Source: an uncultured Campylobacter sp. (lineage in GTDB: Bacteria; Campylobacterota; Campylobacteria; Campylobacterales; Campylobacteraceae). From it: a stretch of 15,406 nucleotides of DNA. Shown piece by piece: positions 1 to 7,680 of this stretch (within the stretch, counting starts at the first letter, position 1; every line of letters starts with the position of its first letter). The notes under the pieces are model-generated. The model was given only the letters and a program-made list of their open reading frames with translations. It was not told the DNA's origin and did no database searches. Where the stretch lies: NCBI GenBank assembly GCA_937875715.1, contig CALEHZ010000322.1:1-15406 (forward strand), in the 5' to 3' direction. The translations under genes were made by a program, and so were the position numbers.

Positions 1-64
1 TTTAGAGCATATTTATAAAATCGCAAAAGCTCTAAATATCGATATAAAAGAGTTTTTTAGCTAA
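1..64 (+). CDS. Partial 3' end of a possible XRE-family helix-turn-helix regulator
   Basis: An open frame enters from the left edge (first full codon at 2) and stops at TAA 62-64. It encodes only about 20 residues, with the pattern LExIYKIAKALNIDIKEFF. That matches the last helices of Cro/CI (XRE) DNA-binding domains, where IAKALN-x-x-KEFF is typical. This would be the C-terminal end of a small repressor-like protein. Its stop overlaps by 4 nt the stop of the convergent membrane-protein gene at 61-510. With 20 residues visible, the family call is tentative. Confidence 0.45.
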   Translation, partial: LEHIYKIAKALNIDIKEFFS

Positions 65-510
65 ATTACAAAGGCAAGTTTTGCCAAAAGCACGATTATA
101 GCACCAAAAACAAGGGCGATTTTGTGTAAATATTTTGCGTAAAAAACCTTCTTTTTTAGCACAAAAAAGCTAAAAAGAGAAGCAAACGCCAAAGAAAATG
201 TAATAAGCGCTAAAATCATTTTGATTGTAAGCAGGGTTTGTAAATTTGAGCCAAAAAAGGCTTCGAAGCCTTGAGAGAATTTCACATAGCGAGTGATCAT
301 CCCAAAGCCTGTGATAATGAGCGCCAATTGACAAGCTGGCATTATTTTTGTGGCGCGTGGGCTAACTACACTCCAAGTTTTATTAGCCCATTCATCGCCA
401 AGGCGCTTTCTTACAAGCCCCAAAAGAACGACATCACAAAATATATAACCTAAAAATATAATCGCACAAAAAATGTGGATTATAAGTAAAATCGGATAAA
501 CATTTTCCAT
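61..510 (-). CDS. Four-helix integral membrane protein, CopD/DUF2269-like
   Basis: This is a 149-residue hydrophobic protein with four predicted membrane helices at roughly residues 5-32, 53-73, 90-117 and 128-148. His12 in helix 1 and His129 at the start of helix 4 lie where haem- or metal-coordinating histidines sit in CopD-like and related four-helix membrane families. That assignment is by topology only, and substrate and role are unknown. I chose the ATG at 508-510 because AAAGGAG lies 5 nt upstream. A longer frame reaching an ATG at 567 adds 19 residues translated from A/T-rich spacer and has no better ribosome site. It is convergent with, and overlaps, the partial regulator at 1-64. 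Confidence 0.75.
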   Translation of the reverse strand: MENVYPILLIIHIFCAIIFLGYIFCDVVLLGLVRKRLGDEWANKTWSVVSPRATKIMPACQLALIITGFGMITRYVKFSQGFEAFFGSNLQTLLTIKMILALITFSLAFASLFSFFVLKKKVFYAKYLHKIALVFGAIIVLLAKLAFVI

Positions 511-567
511 TTTTTCTCCTTTATTAAATTTTTTACACATACTTGCTGAATTTTTTAAAAAATTCAA

Positions 568-725
568 TTTGACTGCACTTAATGAGAGTGAATTTTATAA
601 AATATAGGGGTTTTAAAAAATTCAAACTAAATTTTATAAAATTCAAAACGCAATTTTAAAAAATTCAAAGCTGAATTTTTTATAAAATTCAAAACGCAAT
701 TTTAAAAAATTCAAAGCTGAATTTT
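568..725. repeat. A/T-rich spacer with palindromic AAAATTCA repeats and a perfect tandem duplication
   Basis: This spacer has no gene. It is built from repeated half-palindromes of the type AATTTTATAAAATTCA and TTTTAAAAAATTCA. A 40-nt stretch at 636-675 recurs exactly at 682-721, giving a 46-nt period with two extra T residues in between. The same elements fill the other spacers of the first 5.8 kb and are absent further right. They may act as intergenic hairpins or terminators, which is inference. Confidence 0.7.
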
Positions 726-1988
726 TTAAAAAATTCTTTTTTCACAGCTTAAAACTAGCTTATGAGCTTTTTCTCTAAAAATATATTTCCACTCATCAGT
801 TAGGTAGCAAACGCTGTTATTATCGCTATTTTTAGCATTTTTAAGCTTTTTTAAAAGCTTTGGAACTTCTTTTAAAATCAGCTCTTTAATGCTCATATTC
901 ATGCCATGCTCTAGATTTTTGATGAGCTTGCCATCAATTTTGCTTTCATCATCAATCACATTTAAAGTCGCATCAAAGCCAAGATTTTTTAGATTTTTGT
1001 AAAATTCAATCTTTTTTTCGCATCTTGCTAGTTTGTCGTGCGTGCTGTGATAGCCGATATAAATCGTGCGTGGCTCTTGTATTTTTAGCTGCTCTAAATT
1101 ATTAAAATTTCGTATTTGGTGGCGAGATGGAGAGAAAAAATACGGCGAACTTTTTTGCGAAGTCCATTTGGTGGTGTTAGAAATGTTCATATCGATATTT
1201 GGAGTGAGTACTTTTACCCTTGTATATTCGGTATAATCAATCTCTTTGCCATATCCAATCATTCTAAAAGCACCATCGCTTAGCATCACATCAGCATCTA
1301 GATTCCAGCTTGAGTTATCCACCACAGCCTCTACGCACCACGGAGCGATTTTAGCAGCGATATTTGCCACATATCCGCCATGACTTGAGCCCACTAAAAT
1401 CGCTGGAATGTAGCTAAGTTTGCTTTTAAAAGGCAATTTTTTTCGCACAAACAAAAGCGCATTTATAATGTCAGTAGCGCTCATAATTCCCATATTTTGA
1501 TACTCGCCACGTGCTGGTTTAAATGTCACATGAATCGGTGCTTTATAATTTTGGCTGAGCTGATTGTGCTCTTTTAAAAAGCCTACAAAATAATCAAGCT
1601 GCGATATAATATGCTTCAAATAATCTTCGTTTTGAACCTTTTCATCAAAATCCACAGACAGCTTAAAACCAATTTCTTTGCTCACTGCTTTAAAAATCAG
1701 CTTATCAATCTCATCTAGGCTATATACGGCGCCAAATTCTGGATTTATTCCAATGCAGTGATAATCCACGCAAAGCACAGCTACATCAAGCTTACTTGCG
1801 ATAGTTGTAGCTAAATGATCTTTATAGCTAGAGCTAGCATCAGCGCCGATTCCAGCAACCACGCAGACAATAGCCTTGATATCTTTGCTATCATCAAAGC
1901 TTAATTTAAACTTAAGCTTTGAACTTCGCTTAATGTCAGGCTCCACATCATCACAGCTTTTTATCTCATAATCATTTGTAAGCACCAT
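726..1988 (-). CDS. DUF2920 family alpha/beta-hydrolase
   Basis: This 420-residue protein has an alpha/beta-hydrolase layout. A strand and possible oxyanion region lie near residues 39-50 (AIVCVVAGIGAD). The nucleophile elbow GSSHGG is at 200-205, with Ser202 as the likely nucleophile. Candidate acid Asp318 lies in GYHSTHDKL and candidate base His361 in LEHGMNM. Size and motifs fit DUF2920 (PF11144), a family I know mainly from Campylobacter, where several paralogues sit in the flagellar glycosylation locus; substrate is unknown. Here it stands alone, though fliL is just upstream on the same strand beyond acpS. The start at 1988 is supported by AAGGA about 8 nt upstream. It is flanked on both sides by repeat-rich spacers, so it is probably transcribed separately. 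No signal peptide is visible. Confidence 0.75.
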   Translation of the reverse strand: MVLTNDYEIKSCDDVEPDIKRSSKLKFKLSFDDSKDIKAIVCVVAGIGADASSSYKDHLATTIASKLDVAVLCVDYHCIGINPEFGAVYSLDEIDKLIFKAVSKEIGFKLSVDFDEKVQNEDYLKHIISQLDYFVGFLKEHNQLSQNYKAPIHVTFKPARGEYQNMGIMSATDIINALLFVRKKLPFKSKLSYIPAILVGSSHGGYVANIAAKIAPWCVEAVVDNSSWNLDADVMLSDGAFRMIGYGKEIDYTEYTRVKVLTPNIDMNISNTTKWTSQKSSPYFFSPSRHQIRNFNNLEQLKIQEPRTIYIGYHSTHDKLARCEKKIEFYKNLKNLGFDATLNVIDDESKIDGKLIKNLEHGMNMSIKELILKEVPKLLKKLKNAKNSDNNSVCYLTDEWKYIFREKAHKLVLSCEKRIF

Positions 1989-2150
1989 TTTTTCATCCTT
2001 TTACAAAAGTTCTTGGTGTTTTTAAAAAATTCACTTTTAAAAAATTCAGCTTGAATTTTTTAAAATCTGCTTTGCAGCAGTGTTAGTAGCAGTATTTACA
2101 GCACTGAGCTAAAAAATTCATTAAAAAATTCTAAAAAATTCACTCAAATT
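1989..2150. repeat. Repeat-rich spacer between acpS and the DUF2920 gene
   Basis: No gene is present. At 2020-2065 three close copies of the TTTTAAAAAATTCA / TGAATTTTTTAAAA elements occur. Further AAAAAATTCA units lie at 2112-2142. The centre contains GCAGCAGTGTTAGTAGCAGT, which shares GCAGTGTTA with the spacer upstream of metK (4441-4449). It belongs to the same family as the spacers at 568-725 and 4308-4553. Confidence 0.6.
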
Positions 2151-2507
2151 TTATAAAGTTTTTAAAACCACAACAGCTACGGCAAATTCGCCATCGTGAG
2201 TAATGCTAAGGCTTGAATTTTTTATTTTGAATTTTTTACAAACTTTTTTAGAAAATTTAAGCTTCGGTCTGCCATTTTTTGACTTAGAAAGCTTGATATC
2301 TTTAAAGCCACACAAGGCGCAAATGCCGCAACCTAGCGCTTTGCTAGCAGCTTCTTTTGCCGCCCAAAATCCAGCTATGCTTTGTGTGCGAGCGGCGCAA
2401 AGCTCTCTTTCTTTTTTGCTTAAGAATTTTTTTAAAAAGCCATCGCCAGATCTATTCACAGACTTGGCGATTCGCTCTATTTTTACGATATCAACGCCGA
2501 TTTTCAT
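2151..2507 (-). CDS. acpS: Holo-[acyl-carrier-protein] synthase
   Basis: AcpS transfers 4'-phosphopantetheine from coenzyme A to the conserved serine of apo-ACP, activating it for cytoplasmic fatty-acid synthesis. The 118-residue length is normal for the family. Both signatures are present: N-terminal GVDIVKIERI, with Asp6 as a metal ligand, and FWAAKEAASKALG at 47-59, with Glu52 as the second ligand. The C-terminal strand SITHDGEFAVAVVV is also typical. The gene starts 8 nt after the stop of fliL on the same strand, so the two are almost certainly co-transcribed. That fliL-acpS pairing is, as I recall, also found in Campylobacter jejuni. Confidence 0.95.
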   Translation of the reverse strand: MKIGVDIVKIERIAKSVNRSGDGFLKKFLSKKERELCAARTQSIAGFWAAKEAASKALGCGICALCGFKDIKLSKSKNGRPKLKFSKKVCKKFKIKNSSLSITHDGEFAVAVVVLKTL

Positions 2508-2515
2508 TGCTGATT

Positions 2516-3064
2516 TTATTGAACTATAAAGTCGGTGAAAAACACATTTTTGATATAGCCATCACGCAAGGTTTCGTTGATTTTTGTGACTATTTCATCT
2601 TTTAAGCGCTCTTTACCCTTTGCGGTGCTGATATCTTCGTAGGTTTTTGAGGTTAAAACCCTGATGATAATATCTCTTAAAAGTGGCTTTTTTTGATCTA
2701 TTTCAGGCGTTAAAGTCTCAGCGCTAAGCTCGATATTTAGGCTCATTTTTAGGTAGCGTGAGCCAGTTTCACTAAGCAAATTGACCAAAAACTGATCCAA
2801 AGGATACATAGGTCCAACATTGAAAAAATCCTGTGAACGCTCTTTTGGTGCTAGTTGGGCTGGAGTTTTTGCACCGCCTTGTTGTTGGGCTGCGACTTGT
2901 GCTGTGGCTACATCTGCGCCTTGTTCTTCATCGCCGCCGCTAGCTAGCAAAAATATCACAAGTCCGCCAGCTATCAAAATCACCACTAAAAGCACGGCTA
3001 CAATGATTAAAACCAGACTTTTGCCACCCTTTTTTTCCTGCTTTTCTTCTTTTTCTTCTGCCAT
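2516..3064 (-). CDS. fliL: Flagellar basal body-associated protein FliL
   Basis: FliL is a single-pass inner-membrane protein that surrounds the flagellar stator units and supports motor torque. The 182-residue protein has a charged Lys/Glu-rich cytoplasmic N-terminus (1-15), one membrane helix at about 16-41, a Gly/Ala/Gln-rich periplasmic linker (about 42-75), and a conserved periplasmic domain. That domain includes YPLDQFLVNL, a strand RYLKMSLNIEL, and the C-terminal GYIKNVFFTDFIVQ. The start at 3064 is preceded by AAAGGA. It is 43 nt downstream of metK and 8 nt upstream of acpS, all on the minus strand, so a metK-fliL-acpS transcript is possible. No flagellar-type sigma-28 or sigma-54 promoter stood out ahead of it. 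Confidence 0.93.
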   Translation of the reverse strand: MAEEKEEKQEKKGGKSLVLIIVAVLLVVILIAGGLVIFLLASGGDEEQGADVATAQVAAQQQGGAKTPAQLAPKERSQDFFNVGPMYPLDQFLVNLLSETGSRYLKMSLNIELSAETLTPEIDQKKPLLRDIIIRVLTSKTYEDISTAKGKERLKDEIVTKINETLRDGYIKNVFFTDFIVQ

Positions 3065-3107
3065 TTTTCAATCCTTTTATTAAAATTTGAACTATCTAAA
3101 ACGTTGC

Positions 3108-4307
3108 TTATTTAATATTTTTAAATATCTCTACGCTATCTAGCTGTTCCCACGGATAGCTTGGAACGCCCACTTGTCCGTGAGCTGCTACATAAGCGTA
3201 GAGAAAAGTGTCCCCACTAGGTCTATCAAGTGCGAATTTTTCAGTTATCCAGCGAGGTGTTAGCGGGAAGTTTGCATATACAAACTCGCTTAGTCTATCA
3301 TCGCCGATGCCTTTTAGATTTGTGCCCATACAATCCACACTTACACTTGTTGGTTTTGCTACGCCGATTGCGTAGCTTAGCTGAACTACGCATTTTTTAG
3401 CAAGACCTGCTGCTACGATATTTTTAGCTAAATAACGAGCTGCGTAAAGTCCGCTTCTATCAACCTTTGTGTAGTCTTTTGAGCTTTGTGCGCCACCACC
3501 TATTGGCGAATATCCACCAAAGCTATCTACAATTAGCTTTCTGCCGGTTAGTCCGCTATCATGAAGTGAGCTGTGATTTACATAGCGACCAGTTGGATTT
3601 ATGTAAATGATAGTATCGTGTGGATGATATAACTCATCAGGCAAGCCTGCTGTGTCAATTAGCTCTTTTACCTTTGAGCGAACATCTGCTATACTCATAC
3701 TCTCCACGCTTGGCACAGATACTACTATGGTGTGAATTTTCTTTGGTTCGCAGTTTTCAAAGCCGTCTTTATCGCCATAATCAATCGTAACTTGTGTTTT
3801 GATATCCACGCCAAACTCATCAGGATGAGCTTTTGCGTATTCATATACTTTGTTACAAAGCATTCTAGCATAGGTAATCGCTGCTGGCATGTAGTTTTCA
3901 CACTCACAGCTAGCAAAACCAAACATTATACCTTGGTCGCCTGCGCCTATTTCGCCGTTTTCAAGATCTACGCCTTGATTGATATCAGGGCTTTGTTCGT
4001 TTAAGAAAATATCAACTTCAATATCTTGAGGATGCAAGCACTGCGCACGGCTAAAATGAGGATTGTCAAAATATCCAATTTCTTTAAGCGTGTTTTTGAC
4101 GATATCGCGGTAATCTTGGTGAGTTAAATCCACATCAGCCTTTACCTCGCCGCCTACTACAATGTGCTTGCCGGCTACAAAAACTTCACTTGCTACGCGT
4201 GCATTTCTATCTTGCGCTAAAACCTTATCAACTATGCTGTCAGCGATGATATCAGCGCATTTATCAGGATGACCTGGACTTACAACTTCGCTTGTAAATA
4301 AATACAT
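3108..4307 (-). CDS. metK: S-adenosylmethionine synthetase
   Basis: MetK makes S-adenosylmethionine from methionine and ATP, supplying the cell's main methyl donor. The 399-residue length and motifs fit the family: HPDK at 13-16, GAGDQGIMFG at 121-130, the P-loop-like glycine segment at 270-286 (GGGAQSSKDYTKVDRSG), and TFLYAYVAAHGQVG near the C-terminus. The loop reads AQSSKD, where the widespread form is AFSGKD. I believe this variant is normal for the Campylobacter branch and not damage. An AAAGG ribosome site precedes the ATG at 4307. The upstream spacer is a repeat-rich divergent region shared with the DUF2972-type gene. A 43-nt gap leads to fliL on the same strand. Confidence 0.97.
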   Translation of the reverse strand: MYLFTSEVVSPGHPDKCADIIADSIVDKVLAQDRNARVASEVFVAGKHIVVGGEVKADVDLTHQDYRDIVKNTLKEIGYFDNPHFSRAQCLHPQDIEVDIFLNEQSPDINQGVDLENGEIGAGDQGIMFGFASCECENYMPAAITYARMLCNKVYEYAKAHPDEFGVDIKTQVTIDYGDKDGFENCEPKKIHTIVVSVPSVESMSIADVRSKVKELIDTAGLPDELYHPHDTIIYINPTGRYVNHSSLHDSGLTGRKLIVDSFGGYSPIGGGAQSSKDYTKVDRSGLYAARYLAKNIVAAGLAKKCVVQLSYAIGVAKPTSVSVDCMGTNLKGIGDDRLSEFVYANFPLTPRWITEKFALDRPSGDTFLYAYVAAHGQVGVPSYPWEQLDSVEIFKNIK

Positions 4308-4553
4308 TTTTTTTGCCTTTTTTTAAAAAATAAATTTGCTATTTTAGCTAAAAAAAATTAAAAAAAATTTTAAATTTATAAAATTTACTATCAGGCAGTG
4401 AATTTTATAAAATTCACTTTTTATAAAATTCAAAACTGCCGCAGTGTTAATGAGCCATAAAATTCACTTTTTTATAAAATTCACTCTCATTTACTTTCTG
4501 TTAGGTGGGCGGTAAAATTACGCTTCTTTTAGATTTTACAAAAAAGGCGTAAA
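4308..4553. repeat. Divergent spacer with 22-nt perfect palindrome and hairpin-forming repeats
   Basis: This 246-nt spacer lies between metK and the plus-strand gene. It holds a perfect 22-nt palindrome at 4397-4418 (two half-sites AGTGAATTTTA). That is nested in a larger hairpin, 4394-4440, closed by GGCAGT/ACTGCC and continued by GAATTTTATAAA/TTTATAAAATTC with a small bulge. AATGAG (4449-4454) and CTCATT (4486-4491) flank two direct copies of ATAAAATTCAC. Directly before the plus-strand gene, TTACGC (4518-4523) pairs with GCGTAA (4547-4552), which overlaps the likely ribosome site. Confidence 0.65.
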
Positions 4554-5054
4554 ATGGATGTAAATGAAATCGCAAAAATCGGTAAAGTGGAGCCGACCCT
4601 TGAAAATTTAGAAATTTTAGAAAAATACAAAAATTACATAATTCCTTGGGTTTCTAGCGATGAGTTTAAAGAAAACTGGGCAAACAAAACATTTGCGCCG
4701 CTAATTGATCCAAATAAAATGGACTACGAAGGCAGCGTGCCAAAGCATGCTTGGCTGCTAAATCTACCGCTGCCAAAATACTATGAATTCGTAGTTTTTG
4801 GCTCTCATGCTTGTGGGCTGCATGCGGCAATTCCTGCCTTTTTATCACTTTGTGGGGCAAAGTATAGGGTTATGGCATGCAGATCAGATTCTTTGGCAAA
4901 CAAGCTTACAAACAAGCAAAATTATCTTAGAATGTATAAAGAGCTTTGTGCTCTAAATTCGGTAAAATCTAGCTTTGAAGGCACAATATATTTACAAGTA
5001 AGCGATTTGATTATAGATGAAGATGCTAAAAATCCACTCTTTAATCGATGCTAG
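4554..5054 (+). CDS. DUF2972-like protein, N-terminal segment (frameshifted, piece 1 of 3)
   Basis: This 166-residue frame starts at ATG 4554 behind a weak AAGGCG site. After a 70-residue N-terminus comes LPLPKYYEFVVFGSH (71-85), then FLSLCGAK (96-103) and a Tyr-rich helix. From memory this resembles DUF2972 (PF11186), a Campylobacter family sometimes labelled capsule-related; its activity is unknown and looks loosely sulfotransferase-like. The frame ends abruptly after DEDAKNPLFNRC. Removing one A from the run at 5028-5032 lets the reading continue without a stop into the next frame (DAKIHSLIDAS...). I therefore read it as the first third of one gene broken by a natural or sequencing frameshift. 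The alternative is a true short gene overlapping its neighbour by 38 nt. Confidence 0.6.
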   Translation: MDVNEIAKIGKVEPTLENLEILEKYKNYIIPWVSSDEFKENWANKTFAPLIDPNKMDYEGSVPKHAWLLNLPLPKYYEFVVFGSHACGLHAAIPAFLSLCGAKYRVMACRSDSLANKLTNKQNYLRMYKELCALNSVKSSFEGTIYLQVSDLIIDEDAKNPLFNRC

Positions 5055-5376
5055 CAAGGCTTTAAATGTGGTGCGAGATCCTATTAGCGTGCTAAAAGCT
5101 GTGGTTTGCTGCCCACATAGAATAATGGATGCTTTTGTGGGCGAACAATGCTTTTTTACTATGCGTGAAATTGCGCAGCATTTTGGGCTTAATGAGCCAA
5201 AAGAAGAGCAAAAAGAGCTTTTTAGCAAAAGAGTGAGTGATTTAAAATATTTTACGCCTATAAATATTTATGCAAATGATGAAATAGCTTTGTTTGATGA
5301 AGAAAATAAAAAAGAAATTGATATAAATGTTTTAAAAAATTCAATCACGCTAGTTCTCACAGATAGGTTAAAATGA
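5017..5376 (+). CDS. DUF2972-like protein, middle segment (frameshifted, piece 2 of 3)
   Basis: This 119-residue frame lies inside the end of the previous one. Its ATG at 5017 has no Shine-Dalgarno sequence, so it is unlikely to be an independent start. It carries VVRDPISVLKAVVCC at 18-32. The VRDPIS-x-LK motif is what I recall as the most conserved part of DUF2972 and echoes the PAPS-side RDP motif of sulfotransferases. A REIAQHFGL helix follows. The expected partner motifs (LPLP, FVVFGSH) are in piece 1, which supports one split gene. It ends in ...VLTDRLK with a stop overlapping the next start as ATGA. Adding one A to the run at 5370-5373 would join it to piece 3. Confidence 0.55.
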   Translation: MKMLKIHSLIDASKALNVVRDPISVLKAVVCCPHRIMDAFVGEQCFFTMREIAQHFGLNEPKEEQKELFSKRVSDLKYFTPINIYANDEIALFDEENKKEIDINVLKNSITLVLTDRLK

Positions 5377-5780
5377 CAGATTTTTGGCAGGATTTGAGTG
5401 AATTTTTTGAGATTGATAGTGCTTTTAGTGTATATTTAAAAGACCAAAATGACGCAATCAAGCTTTTTAAAGGCAATTTACTTAGAAAACTTAAAATTTA
5501 CTTAAAAGCACTTAGCCAAGCTATATTAGAACAAGTAAAAATTGAAAATGCCAAAAAATTCAGCGAAAATGATGTTTTAAACTACTTTAAAACGCACAAA
5601 AAGCAAAGGCAATTTATGAAATGGATTATGACTCAGCACCTTAGCGTTTTAAAGGCACACAAGCCAGATATTGTAGCTAGTTTTACGCATTTGGCTAGTT
5701 TTGATGAGCTTTGTAAAGACGATGAGCCGCTTGATTTGAGTGCTGATTTGGGCGCAAAAATTTCTGTGACAAACTACTAA
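5373..5780 (+). CDS. DUF2972-like protein, C-terminal segment (frameshifted, piece 3 of 3)
   Basis: This 135-residue frame is helical and charged, with no membrane segment. Readable stretches are LSEFFEIDSAFSVYL near residues 9-23, a Lys-rich helix around 31-60, and KAHKPDIVASFTHLASFDELCK near the end. It lacks a known domain alone but looks like the C-terminal helical part of DUF2972-type proteins, whose total length (about 400) would match the three pieces joined (about 408). It is in the same frame as piece 1, as expected if two opposite one-base shifts cancel. If genuine as separate genes, the ATGA overlap would imply translational coupling. Its stop lies in the left arm of the hairpin at 5777-5812. 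Confidence 0.55.
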   Translation: MTDFWQDLSEFFEIDSAFSVYLKDQNDAIKLFKGNLLRKLKIYLKALSQAILEQVKIENAKKFSENDVLNYFKTHKKQRQFMKWIMTQHLSVLKAHKPDIVASFTHLASFDELCKDDEPLDLSADLGAKISVTNY

Positions 5781-5812
5781 TTTTGTGAATCTTATAAAAT
5801 TCACAAAATTAG
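5777..5812. terminator. 18-bp hairpin at the end of the DUF2972-type gene
   Basis: The left arm CTAATTTTGTGAATCTTA meets the right arm TAAAATTCACAAAATTAG as an 18-bp stem with one mismatched pair. It begins inside the TAA stop codon of the plus-strand gene. It has the same GTGAAT..ATTCAC core as the palindromes upstream of metK. There is no clear T run after it, so the terminator role is inferred from position. Confidence 0.55.
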
Positions 5813-6040
5813 ATTGGCTAATTAACACTGCGTGAAGTCAATTTATAAAATTCAATTTAAGAAAATATTGGGTTTTAATTTATGTATATTACAGTATAAT
5901 TTAAGTTATAATTAATTATTATAAGTGCTGTTAAATTAATTATTCTAGTATTTACCCTCTAATTATTATGGAAAATTAATCGAATTAATTTATTAGCTAT
6001 TAAATTATCTCTAATTACCAAAGCTCAAAGGAGGCTTAAT
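5813..6040. other. Spacer containing the bacterial/archaeal junction
   Basis: The last Campylobacter-type element is the TCAATTTATAAAATTCAA unit at 5838-5855. Beyond it the composition changes to ATTAATTATT-rich DNA like that of the later spacers. By 6027-6034 an AAAGGAGG ribosome site serves archaeal dnaG. The break therefore lies between about 5859 and 6026. An 8-nt AATTTAAG occurs at 5854-5861 and again at 5898-5905, which could be a join point or chance. Several TATA-like runs could drive dnaG, but none is clearly the promoter. Confidence 0.7.
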
Positions 6041-7378
<1,338 letters not shown>

Positions 7379-7408
7379 TTTTTTAAGCATAAGTTAATTT
7401 TTAAATTC

Positions 7409-7450
7409 ATGGCAGTTTTCGCTGTCATATTTATTTTTTATTTTTTAGGT
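7409..7450 (+). terminator. Hairpin plus T-run terminator after dnaG
   Basis: ATGGCAG (7409-7415) pairs with CTGTCAT (7422-7428), including one G-T pair, across a TTTTCG loop. It is followed by A/T sequence with long T runs to about 7450. It lies 30 nt after the dnaG stop. Confidence 0.6.
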
Positions 7451-7668
7451 AATTTCTTTTCTTTTTTTTATTTTTGATATTTTTTCATTGACCTAATTGT
7501 TTTTAGTTCAGTATTTTTAAGTTATTGGTTCTATTTTATTTTACTATTTATAAGCTATTGCTATAATATATCTAATAACTTATTTTTTATATATAAATCT
7601 ACCGTAAAATTTATATATTATAACGTAGTTAATAATATATTGTACTATTATCTAATTTTAATTACTTT
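7451..7668. promoter_or_regulatory. T-rich spacer with likely archaeal promoter for gar1-tfb
   Basis: No gene is evident. TTTATATA at 7610-7617, preceded by GTAAAA, resembles an archaeal TATA box with an upstream TFB-recognition element. Transcription would then begin near 7640, about 40 nt before the gar1 ATG at 7681. No Shine-Dalgarno sequence precedes that ATG. The rest of the spacer is featureless T-rich DNA. Confidence 0.4.
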
Positions 7669-7680
7669 TTGTGTGTTTTT

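Noticed and set aside
2203..2605. Plus-strand open frames opposite acpS and the fliL end
   Set aside because: They are antisense shadows of clear acpS and fliL genes and show no domain or ribosome site.
2820..3083. Plus-strand open frame of 87 codons opposite fliL
   Set aside because: It mirrors the Ala/Gly-rich FliL linker in antisense; its Cys/Ser/Ala composition is an artefact of that.
3725..4004. Two short frames overlapping metK
   Set aside because: Both lie inside the strongly conserved metK coding sequence in other frames.
5813..6040. Horizontal transfer of an archaeal island into Campylobacter
   Set aside because: The archaeal part consists of essential archaeal information genes with their own archaeal signals and no mobility genes, so a chimera explains it better.
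7669..7680. TTG at 7669 as the gar1 start
   Set aside because: It adds MCVF before the typical MKVLG start of Gar1 and has no ribosome site; the ATG at 7681 fits the family.
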